From Pseudomonadota bacterium (lineage in GTDB: Bacteria; Pseudomonadota; Gammaproteobacteria; Steroidobacterales; Steroidobacteraceae): 26,677 nucleotides of DNA. The translations under genes were made by a program, and so were the position numbers. The stretch covers positions 1-26,677 of the forward strand of contig JAJXYU010000190.1 in the NCBI GenBank assembly GCA_021780395.1, read 5' to 3'. Positions 18,202-26,677 of this stretch are shown in pieces. Under the pieces are notes generated by a model, which did no database searches, was not told the origin of the DNA, and saw nothing but the letters and a program-made list of their open reading frames with translations. The number at the start of each line of letters is the position of its first letter. Within the stretch, counting starts at the first letter, position 1.

Positions 18202-18240
18202 GGCTTCGGGCGCGCCGTCCGGGGTGTGAAGTCATCACTC

Positions 18241-18282
18241 AGAATTCTAATTATTTTGTTATTTATCAAATAGTTGTATAGA
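18241..18282. promoter_or_regulatory. AT-rich operator-like promoter region upstream of the TIGR04076-like/AKR pair
   Basis: By my count only 7 of 42 bases are G or C. It contains the dyad TATTT-ATC-AAATA (18260-18272), flanked by TTGTTA (18256-18261) and TATAGA (18277-18282), 15 bp apart. This resembles a promoter with a regulator site in the spacer. The spacing is shorter than ideal and no regulator gene is adjacent. It lies about 50 nt before the next start codon. Confidence 0.4.
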
Positions 18283-18330
18283 TTCCCGCGCGCTCCGCGG
18301 CCCCGCCGTCGGTGCGGCGAAGGAGCACCG

Positions 18331-18711
18331 ATGAGCGACTCCCGGCTGGACGACGACGGCACGTTCGAGCTGTACGACCTGAAGGTCGAGGTGATCGCGC
18401 CGCCGGGCGCGAAGATCTACTGCGGCGCGCGTCCCGGCGATTATTTCGAGCTGCACGGCGAGGTGCTGCGCTTGCCACCGGGCCAGGGCTTCTCGATCTA
18501 TTCGCTCGCCGCGCTGTTGCCGCTGCTGCCGGCGAAGCAACGTCCGATCGACCCGAACGACTGGATGGCGACCGATGCCGAGGTCGCCTGTCCGGATCCG
18601 AACTGCCCGACGCGCTTCCGGATCACGCGAACCGGTCGGCGCCGCTTCCACCGCGCGGACGTCACGGCGGTACGCGCGGACGGGCGCCGCGGCCCGCAGG
18701 CCTCGCGATGA
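18331..18711 (+). CDS. Small cysteine-containing protein resembling the TIGR04076 family
   Basis: A 126-residue soluble protein with no signal or membrane helix. The core (residues 12-103) reads FELYDLKVEVIAPPGAKIYC, GDYFELHGEVLRLPPGQGFSIYSLAALLPLLPAKQRP, then WMATDAEVACPDPNCPTRFRI. The three cysteines (31, 87 and 92, the last two as CPDPNC) could bind a metal or take part in thiol chemistry. The layout of a KVEVI strand, then a PEG-like FSIYSLAALLPLL segment and a terminal C-rich FRI strand recalls TIGR04076, whose function is unknown; the assignment is from memory and moderate. The arginine-rich tail after 103 is probably disordered. ATG 18331 has AAGGAG 5 nt upstream. The stop overlaps the aldo/keto reductase start (ATGA), so the pair is translationally coupled. 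Confidence 0.8.
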   Translation: MSDSRLDDDGTFELYDLKVEVIAPPGAKIYCGARPGDYFELHGEVLRLPPGQGFSIYSLAALLPLLPAKQRPIDPNDWMATDAEVACPDPNCPTRFRITRTGRRRFHRADVTAVRADGRRGPQASR

Positions 18712-19769
18712 TGCCGCGCCACCGGTTCGGCGATGGCTACGAGATCTCGCGGATCATCAAGGGTGGCTGGCACCTCGCCGGTGGCCACGGCACGGTCGAC
18801 CCGGCGCGCGCGGTCGCGGATATGGCCGCCTTCGTCGAGGCTGGCATCACGACGTTCGATTGCGCCGATATCTACACCGGCGTCGAGGCGCTGATCGGCC
18901 GCTTCCGCCGCGAACACCCCGGGCTCGCCCGCCGCGTGCAGGTCCACACGAAATTCGTCCCGGACCTGCCGGACCTCGCCACCGTCGATCGCCGGTACGT
19001 CGAGCGCATCGTCGACCGCTCGCTCGAGCGGCTCGGCGTCGAACGGCTCGATCTCGTCCAGTTCCATTGGTGGGATTTCGCGGTCCCGCGCCACGTCGAG
19101 GTCGCGCTCGAGCTCGATCGGCTGCGCCGCGCCGGCAAGATCGCCCACGTCGGCGCGACGAACTTCGACACGGCGCACCTCGCCGAGGTCGTCGCCGCGG
19201 GAGTGCCGATCGCCGCGCACCAGGTGCAGTACTCGCTGCTCGACGATCGGCCCGCGCGGCAGCTGGTGGCGTTCTGCCGCGAACAGGGCATCGCGCTGCT
19301 GTGCTACGGGACGGTCGCCGGCGGCTTCCTGTCCGAGCGCTGGCTCGGCGCGGCGGAGCCGTGCGGCGAACTCGCGAACCGGTCGCTGGTGAAATACCGG
19401 CTGATCATCGAGGACTTCGGCGGCTGGCCGCTGTTCCAGGATCTGCTGACGGTGCTGGCGCAAATCGCTGCGCGCCGGGGCAGCGACATCGCGACGGTCG
19501 CGACGCGCGCGATCCTCGACCGCGACCAGGTGGCCGCGGCGATCGTCGGCGCGACCGGTGTCGCGCACCTGCCGGCCCACGAGCGCGCGGCGACGCTGTG
19601 CCTCGACGACGCGGACCGCGCGGCGCTCACGGCGGTCACGCAACGGCGGCGTGGCCCGCAGGGGGACGTGTACGAGCTCGAGCGCGATCGCGACGGACGG
19701 CATGGCCGGATCATGAAATATGCGCTGAACACGCTGCCGGACGGGAGCCCCGCCGTCCGTCGCGAGTAG
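18708..19769 (+). CDS. Aldo/keto reductase
   Basis: NADPH-dependent oxidoreductase with the AKR (beta/alpha)8 barrel, 353 residues. The catalytic tetrad appears as Asp51 and Tyr56 (FDCADIYTG), Lys82 (VHTKFVP) and His120 (LVQFHWWDF). Other family marks are GVERLDLVQFH, GKIAHVGATNFDTAHL and a C-terminal cofactor-binding part with AIVGATGVAHL. It is somewhat longer than the usual 300-330 residues because of a C-terminal tail (YELERDRDGRHGRIMKYALNTLPDGS). It begins with ATG 18708, overlapping the small protein's stop by 4 nt. The physiological substrate is unknown; the receptor and MFS transporter downstream suggest an imported carbonyl, sugar or aromatic compound. Confidence 0.93.
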   Translation: MMPRHRFGDGYEISRIIKGGWHLAGGHGTVDPARAVADMAAFVEAGITTFDCADIYTGVEALIGRFRREHPGLARRVQVHTKFVPDLPDLATVDRRYVERIVDRSLERLGVERLDLVQFHWWDFAVPRHVEVALELDRLRRAGKIAHVGATNFDTAHLAEVVAAGVPIAAHQVQYSLLDDRPARQLVAFCREQGIALLCYGTVAGGFLSERWLGAAEPCGELANRSLVKYRLIIEDFGGWPLFQDLLTVLAQIAARRGSDIATVATRAILDRDQVAAAIVGATGVAHLPAHERAATLCLDDADRAALTAVTQRRRGPQGDVYELERDRDGRHGRIMKYALNTLPDGSPAVRRE

Positions 19770-19865
19770 CGCCCCCAAAGAGGGGATGCAGGCGCGTCGC
19801 GCTTGAATGATAATCGATCGGAGAAAACGGGACGCCGCGCTCGTCCGCGGGCAACGGGAGAAGCG

Positions 19866-22193
<2,328 letters not shown>

Positions 22194-22253
22194 CGCGACG
22201 CGCGGTCGTGGCCGAACGGCTGGGGGCGGTGTCCGGAGCCGGGCGCGATTAGC

Positions 22254-23573
22254 GTGGACGTAGCGGCAACGGAAGGCAGCGACAGCGGCTATCCGTCGCG
22301 CGGGTATGCGTGGACGGTCGTCGCGATCCTGATCGGCACCGCGATCGTCTCCTATACCGACCGCCAGGTGCTCAGTCTCCTCGTCGATCCGATCCGCCGC
22401 GACCTCTCGATCGGCGATACCCGGATGAGCCTGCTGCTCGGCACCGCGTTCGCAGTCGTCTACGGCGTCGCGGGCCTGCCGCTCGGCTGGCTCGCCGATC
22501 GGGTGTCGAGACGCAATCTGATCGTTGCCGGTATCGCCGTCTGGAGCCTGGGCACGATCGCCTGCGGCCTGTCCCGGAATTTCGATGAGCTCTTTGCGAG
22601 CCGGGTGTTCGTCGGACTCGGCGAGGCGGTGCTGTCGCCAGCGGCGATCTCGCTGATCAGCGACTACTTTCCGCCGTCACGGCGCGGTACCGCGGTCGGG
22701 GCGTTCCTCAGCGGGATCGCGATCGGCATCGGCGCCTCCATCCTGATCGGCGGCGGCGTGCTTCAGGCGGTCGAGGCCGGGGTGTTCGCCTCGACGCCGC
22801 TTGCCACGCTCGCGGCCTGGCGGCTCGTGCTGATCCTGATCGGTGTGCCAGGACTCCTGTGGACCGCGGCGATCTTCGTGATCCGGGAGCCGGCGCGGCG
22901 CGGGGCGGCGTCCACGGCGGGCGCGGGTGCGGTGGGCGGACCGCGCGACCGTCCGGTGGATCGCCGTCGGCTGCGGCTCGTCGCGCCGATCTACGTCGTG
23001 GTCGCAGCGGCCTCGCTGGTCGACAACGCGGTCGGCGCCTGGGCGCCGACGCTGCTGATCCGTGAGTTCCACCGCGACGCGGCCCGGGTCGGTGTGCAGC
23101 TCGGGCTGTACCTGACGATCGCTTTCGGCGTCGGCGTGCTGCTCGGGGGCTGGCTCGCGGATCGTGCGGCGGCGCGCGGCGGACTGTCGCGCAAGCTCGG
23201 CGTGTGCATCCTCGCGGCGACCGGGATCCTGCCGATCGCCGCGCTGATCGCCTCGCCCCGGTTTCCCGTCGTGATGGCTGCGGTGCCGTCGTACTTCGCG
23301 CTATCCGGGATCGTCACGGCCGCCGGCTTCTCGGCGATTCTCGACCTCGTCCCGGCGCAGTCCCGCGGACTCGCGATGGCGATCAGCTTCTTCCTGAACG
23401 TCGCGATCGGTGCGGGACTCGGGCCGACCGCCGTCGCGGTGACCGCCGCTCGCGTCCACGGTGCCGCGTCGGGCCTCGCGGCCGGGCTGTCGCTGACGGC
23501 CGCCGGGGGCTACGGGCTCGCGCTCGCGTCGGCCGCGCTGGGCTGGGTGCTGGTGTCGCGGCGCACTCAGTAG
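22254..23573 (+). CDS. MFS transporter, Spinster-like
   Basis: Inner-membrane major facilitator transporter of 439 residues with about 12 hydrophobic helices in two halves. The first helix holds SYTDRQVLSLLVDPIRRDL, typical of the Spinster-like group. The loop 2-3 motif GWLADRVSRRNLIV is MFS motif A, repeated in weaker form as GGWLADRAAARGG in the second half. The region FVGLGEAVLSPAAISLISDYFPPSRRGTAVG is also characteristic. The start GTG 22254 is the only one upstream of the first helix, and a GGAG 14 nt before it is too distant to be convincing. It follows the TonB receptor by 60 nt in the same direction. Together they would carry a compound across both membranes. Its 3' end overlaps the convergent methyltransferase by 7 nt. 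Confidence 0.93.
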   Translation: MDVAATEGSDSGYPSRGYAWTVVAILIGTAIVSYTDRQVLSLLVDPIRRDLSIGDTRMSLLLGTAFAVVYGVAGLPLGWLADRVSRRNLIVAGIAVWSLGTIACGLSRNFDELFASRVFVGLGEAVLSPAAISLISDYFPPSRRGTAVGAFLSGIAIGIGASILIGGGVLQAVEAGVFASTPLATLAAWRLVLILIGVPGLLWTAAIFVIREPARRGAASTAGAGAVGGPRDRPVDRRRLRLVAPIYVVVAAASLVDNAVGAWAPTLLIREFHRDAARVGVQLGLYLTIAFGVGVLLGGWLADRAAARGGLSRKLGVCILAATGILPIAALIASPRFPVVMAAVPSYFALSGIVTAAGFSAILDLVPAQSRGLAMAISFFLNVAIGAGLGPTAVAVTAARVHGAASGLAAGLSLTAAGGYGLALASAALGWVLVSRRTQ

Positions 23574-24130
23574 ATCCCCGGGATCAAGCGCTTCGTGCGC
23601 CGTTGGTACGCGCGGTATGGCTCGCCGAACGCGGCGGCGAGCACCGCTTCCTCCTCGCGGATGCGGAACAGGTACGGCAACGGCATCACGAGCAGCAACA
23701 GCGCGAAGCTCCGCCAGTCGCCGAGCGCGAGTCCGAAGCCGTCGAAGCCGATCAGCGCACCGAGATAGCTCGGATGCCGGACGTAGCGATACGGTCCCCG
23801 CTCGATCAAGCGGTGCTGCGCCCGTATGGCGACGTTCGGCGTGTGGAATTCACCGAGCGCGGCGATCGAGCGGAATCGCAGCGCGATGCCGCTCGCCATC
23901 ACGCCGAGTCCGATCCACGGCAGCCAGGTCGTCGTCGGCGCGCGGGCCCCGGGCGCGAACGCCCAATGGATCGCGAGAGAGATCACGATCGGGCTCAGCA
24001 GCATCAGCACCCCGAGCGAGCGGCGATCGCGGTTCTCCGAGGCGGCGGTCTTCCACCGGAACACGGCGATCGAATCGACCAGCATCCAGACGAGGAGGGC
24101 CCCGAGTGCGACGTGCCGCAGATCCTGCAT
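23567..24130 (-). CDS. Integral membrane methyltransferase, isoprenylcysteine carboxyl methyltransferase (ICMT)-like
   Basis: A 187-residue membrane protein with about five hydrophobic segments (4-22, 42-59, 69-86, 122-138, 141-156). The C-terminal half contains LIERGPYRYVRHPSYLGALI (108-127) and FRIREEEAVLAAAFGEPYRAYQRRTKRLIPGIY (155-187). This RHPxY ... EE ... F-G-x-x-Y-x-x-Y pattern is the ICMT/PEMT-family S-adenosylmethionine-binding signature. Bacterial members mostly have unknown acceptors: lipids, isoprenoids or small thiols are candidates, and bacteria normally lack prenylated proteins. ATG 24130 has a very strong site, GGAGGAG, 4 nt upstream. It ends 7 nt inside the convergent MFS gene and lies 47 nt downstream of plsC on the same strand. 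Confidence 0.9.
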   Translation of the reverse strand: MQDLRHVALGALLVWMLVDSIAVFRWKTAASENRDRRSLGVLMLLSPIVISLAIHWAFAPGARAPTTTWLPWIGLGVMASGIALRFRSIAALGEFHTPNVAIRAQHRLIERGPYRYVRHPSYLGALIGFDGFGLALGDWRSFALLLLVMPLPYLFRIREEEAVLAAAFGEPYRAYQRRTKRLIPGIY

Positions 24131-24177
24131 CTTTCTCCTCCCGCCGGTGACGATCGCCCCGAATCCTGCGGTGACGC

Positions 24178-24891
24178 CTATTTCGCCGCCGCGATCTTAG
24201 CCGATTGGGATTCGATCGACGCTCTGATCTCCTCGGTCAACGCGCGCGGCTCCTTGCCGGCCGGATCGATCGGCGGCCCGATCACGACCCGGATCAGCCC
24301 CGGCTTCTTCAGCAAGCCGCGCCTCGGCCAATACTCGCCCGCATCGTGCGCGATCGGTACGATCTTGCGCCCGGAGGCGATCGCGAGCATCGCGCCGCTG
24401 GCCCCGTATTTGCGCTGCTGGCCGGGGAGCACGCGGGTGCCCTCCGGGAAGATCACGATCCACAGCCCGTCATCGAGGCGCGCCTGGCCTTGTTCGACGA
24501 CCTGGCTCACCGCCCGATGGCCCGCGCCGCGGTCGATCGCGATCGGCTTCAGCAGCCGCAATCCCCAGCCGACGAACGGGATCCACAGCAGTTCGCGTTT
24601 CAGCACCCAGACCTGCGTCGGCAGGAGCACGAAGAACGCGACCGTCTCCCACGCCGAGGTGTGATTGCTCATCGCGACGTGATTGCCGGCCGGCAGGTGC
24701 TCGGCGCCCTCGACGACGTAGCGCAGTCCGCACAGCGCGCCGAGCATCCACAGCACGCCGCGGGCCCAGGTGCGCGCGAGCGCGAACTGCACCCGGTGCG
24801 GCAGGAAGAACAGCGCCGCCATCACGAGCCCGAACGCGCACGCCGACAGCATCAGGTACGCGGTGAACAGGAGCGACCGCAGCTGGCGCAT
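24178..24891 (-). CDS. 1-acyl-sn-glycerol-3-phosphate acyltransferase (PlsC/LptA-like)
   Basis: Membrane-bound acyltransferase of the lysophosphatidic-acid type, which acylates the sn-2 position in phospholipid synthesis. 237 residues. One or two N-terminal hydrophobic segments (8-30, 43-57) are followed by the catalytic NHTSAWE (His77-X4-Glu82), then KRELLWIPFVGWGLRLLKPIAIDR and FPEGTR (148-153). The general family has HX4D; HX4E with the SAWET sequence is, to my knowledge, a recognised variant in beta- and gammaproteobacterial homologues near glyS. It lies 12 nt downstream of glyS and probably shares its transcript. In Pseudomonas gmhB lies between them; here it is absent. Confidence 0.93.
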   Translation of the reverse strand: MRQLRSLLFTAYLMLSACAFGLVMAALFFLPHRVQFALARTWARGVLWMLGALCGLRYVVEGAEHLPAGNHVAMSNHTSAWETVAFFVLLPTQVWVLKRELLWIPFVGWGLRLLKPIAIDRGAGHRAVSQVVEQGQARLDDGLWIVIFPEGTRVLPGQQRKYGASGAMLAIASGRKIVPIAHDAGEYWPRRGLLKKPGLIRVVIGPPIDPAGKEPRALTEEIRASIESQSAKIAAAK

Positions 24892-24903
24892 CGGGCGCGC
24901 CGC

Positions 24904-26677
24904 TCAGCCGGGCAGCCGCGACAGATCCGCGACGCCGCCGATCAGGGCGTGCAGATCGCGCAACAGCGCGAGTCGATTCTCGCGGCGCGCCGGATCCGGG
25001 TCCATCACCAGCACCGCATCGAAGAACGCGTCGACGTCCGCGCGCAGCGCGCGGGCCGCCCCGAGCGCGTCCCCGTAGCGTCGCTCGGCCAGCGCGCGTT
25101 CGACGTCCGGCGCGACGTCGCGGTAGCGCTCGTGCAGGCGATGCTCCGCGGGCTCGGCGAACACCGCCGGGTCGACGGGCCGGGCCGTCGCGACCGGCGC
25201 CTTGCGCAGCAGGTTCGCGATCCGCTTGTTCGCGGCGGCGAGGACCGCGCCGTCCGCGCTCGCCAGGAATCCCTGCAGCGCCACCAGCCGGGCCTCGGCG
25301 TCGAGCGGGGAGCGCGGTGCAACCGCGAGCACCGCCTCGATCGCATCGCTGGTCGCGCCGGCGACGCGCTCCGCGAGCACGCCGCGGAGCCGATCGGTGA
25401 TGAACGCGAGCACCTCGGCGACCGTCCCGGCCCGCACCACCGGCTGGGCCGCGACCGCGTGCTCGATGAGCGCCGTGAGGTCGAGGTCGAGCGGCGTCTC
25501 GAGCACGATCCGCAGCACGCCGAGCGCCGCGCGTCGCAATCCGAACGGGTCCTTCGCGCCGGTCGGCTTCTCGCCGATCGCGAAGATCCCGGCGAGCGTG
25601 TCGATCTTGTCGGCGAGCGCGAGCGCGCGCCCCGCATCGGTGCGCGGCAGCGCATCGCCCGCGAACCGTGGGCGGTACTGTTCCTCGATCGCGTCCGCGA
25701 CCGCCCGCTCCTCTCCGGCGTCGAGTGCGTAGTAGCGCCCCATCGTGCCCTGCAGCTCCGGAAACTCGCCGACCATCGCAGTCATCAGGTCCGCTTTCGC
25801 GAGCGTCGCGGCCCGCTCGACCGTGGTTGCACCGCCGCCGGTCGCGTGCTCGATCTCGATCGCGAGGGTGCGCACGCGCGCGGTCTTGTCCGCGTAGCTG
25901 CCGAGCTTGCCCTGGAACGTGACCTCGCCGAGGCGCGCCGCGCAGGTCGCGAGGCCTCGCTTGCGGTCCTGGTTCCAGAAGAATTCCGCGTCCGCGAGCC
26001 GGGGACGAACGACCCGTTCGTTGCCCTCGCGAACCCGCTCCGGATCGCGGCTGGCGAGATTCGCGACCGTGACGAAGCTCGCGCTCAACTCGCCGTCCGG
26101 TGTCTCGATCGGAAAATAGCGCTGATGGTCCTGGACGGTCGCGACGATCACCTCGCGCGGCAGGCGCCGGTAGCGTTCCTCGAATCGTCCGACCACCGCG
26201 ACCGGCCATTCGACGAGCGCGGTGACCTCGTCGAGCAAGGCGGCGTCGATCAGCGCGCGGCCCCCGGTCCGCTCGGCCGCGGTCGTGACCTCCGCGCGAA
26301 TGCGCTGCCGGCGCTCCTCGAAGTCCGCGAGCACCTTCGCGCGGCGCAAGCTCCCGGAGTAACGGCGGGGCGAACGCAGGCGGATCGGTCGCGGCGCGTG
26401 GAAACGATGACCTTCGGTCTCGCGGCCGGCGGGCAGGCCGAGGATCGTGCACGGCACGACCTCGTCGCCGAACAGCATCACGACCCGGTGGACCGGACGG
26501 ACGAACTCGACCTCACCGGCGCCCCAGCGCATCCGCCGCGGCGCGGGAATCGCGGCAACCGCCCGTTCGGCGATCGCCCCGAGGCGGTCGATGGTCGCTG
26601 CGCCGGGCTCGATTCCCCGATAGCCGAGCCAGGTGCCCTTCTCGTTCGCGATCTCGACGAGGTCCGTGACCGCAACC
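24904..26677 (-). CDS. glyS: Glycine--tRNA ligase beta subunit, 3' portion
   Basis: Beta subunit of the heterotetrameric bacterial glycyl-tRNA synthetase, involved in tRNA recognition. About 590 of roughly 690 residues are in the window. The frame is open to the right edge and begins within VTDLVEIANEKGTWLGYRGI, followed by MRWGAGEVEFVRPVHRVVMLFGDEVV. Further marks are EVIVATVQDHQRYFPI, REGNERVVRPRLADAEFFWNQDRKRGL, FQGKLGSYADKTARV and the C-terminal DALR-type anticodon-binding helices ending DLSRLPG. The ATG at 26532 is internal, not the start. glyQ is expected just outside the window. Confidence 0.96.
   Translation of the reverse strand, partial: VAVTDLVEIANEKGTWLGYRGIEPGAATIDRLGAIAERAVAAIPAPRRMRWGAGEVEFVRPVHRVVMLFGDEVVPCTILGLPAGRETEGHRFHAPRPIRLRSPRRYSGSLRRAKVLADFEERRQRIRAEVTTAAERTGGRALIDAALLDEVTALVEWPVAVVGRFEERYRRLPREVIVATVQDHQRYFPIETPDGELSASFVTVANLASRDPERVREGNERVVRPRLADAEFFWNQDRKRGLATCAARLGEVTFQGKLGSYADKTARVRTLAIEIEHATGGGATTVERAATLAKADLMTAMVGEFPELQGTMGRYYALDAGEERAVADAIEEQYRPRFAGDALPRTDAGRALALADKIDTLAGIFAIGEKPTGAKDPFGLRRAALGVLRIVLETPLDLDLTALIEHAVAAQPVVRAGTVAEVLAFITDRLRGVLAERVAGATSDAIEAVLAVAPRSPLDAEARLVALQGFLASADGAVLAAANKRIANLLRKAPVATARPVDPAVFAEPAEHRLHERYRDVAPDVERALAERRYGDALGAARALRADVDAFFDAVLVMDPDPARRENRLALLRDLHALIGGVADLSRLPG

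Noticed and set aside
18202..18240. Search for an intrinsic terminator after gyrB
   Set aside because: GC-rich bases follow the stop but no stable stem with a T-run was found; the T-rich part of the AT tract is not preceded by a stem.
19772..19785. CCCC-AAAGA-GGGG mini hairpin between the AKR and the TonB receptor
   Set aside because: The stem is only four or five base pairs and no T-run follows; too weak to call a terminator.

Overview
This window carries the chromosomal replication-origin neighbourhood of a high-GC Gammaproteobacterium. The core gene order rpmH-rnpA-yidD-yidC-mnmE | dnaA-dnaN-recF-gyrB, followed by plsC and glyS on the other strand, is the arrangement known from Pseudomonas and relatives. 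The very high GC, the TonB-dependent receptor style and the Spinster-like MFS transporter suggest a Steroidobacterales/Xanthomonadales/Nevskiales-type organism. That placement is an inference; no 16S gene is present.

Left arm (1-11724). A minus-strand set, fumarase class I (3829-2306), mnmG (2301-388) and the start of an oligopeptide-binding-type protein (369 to beyond the window), looks like one operon. Next comes a plus-strand block: a secreted S33-type alpha/beta hydrolase, a NatA-type ABC ATPase and a NatB-type ABC-2 permease, with the first two genes overlapping by 4 nt and the permease 2 nt further on, then a small two-helix membrane protein. It converges on the minus-strand series mnmE, yidC, yidD, rnpA, rpmH. 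mnmE and mnmG, often close together, are therefore separated by about 5.6 kb that includes this oppositely oriented block.

Origin (11725-15786). rpmH and dnaA diverge. The dnaA-dnaN gap (13281-13516) holds an inverted pair of DnaA-box-like sites, a third weaker site and a 43-bp AT-rich tract, so it is the best oriC candidate. dnaN, recF and gyrB follow on the plus strand. A near-perfect parS site lies in the recF-gyrB gap and a second parS-like site lies inside recF. parAB are not in the window, and the sequence after mnmG, where rsmG-parA-parB often sit, is a peptide-binding protein instead.

Right arm (18202-26677). Between gyrB and plsC-glyS lies an apparent accessory block: an AT-rich operator-like region, a small cysteine-containing protein resembling TIGR04076, an aldo/keto reductase overlapping it by 4 nt, a TonB-dependent receptor, an MFS transporter and an ICMT-like integral membrane methyltransferase. 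Together the receptor, inner-membrane transporter and reductase suggest uptake and reduction of an unidentified small molecule. plsC and the 3' part of glyS close the window.

No tRNA, rRNA, CRISPR array, insertion sequence or prophage gene was seen. No stretch longer than 300 bases lacks a gene. Very long open frames on the strand opposite real genes are an effect of the GC-rich codon pattern and were left out. I found no wholly new system. The points most worth checking are the rnpA start, the parS sites, the oriC structure and the gyrB-plsC insertion.
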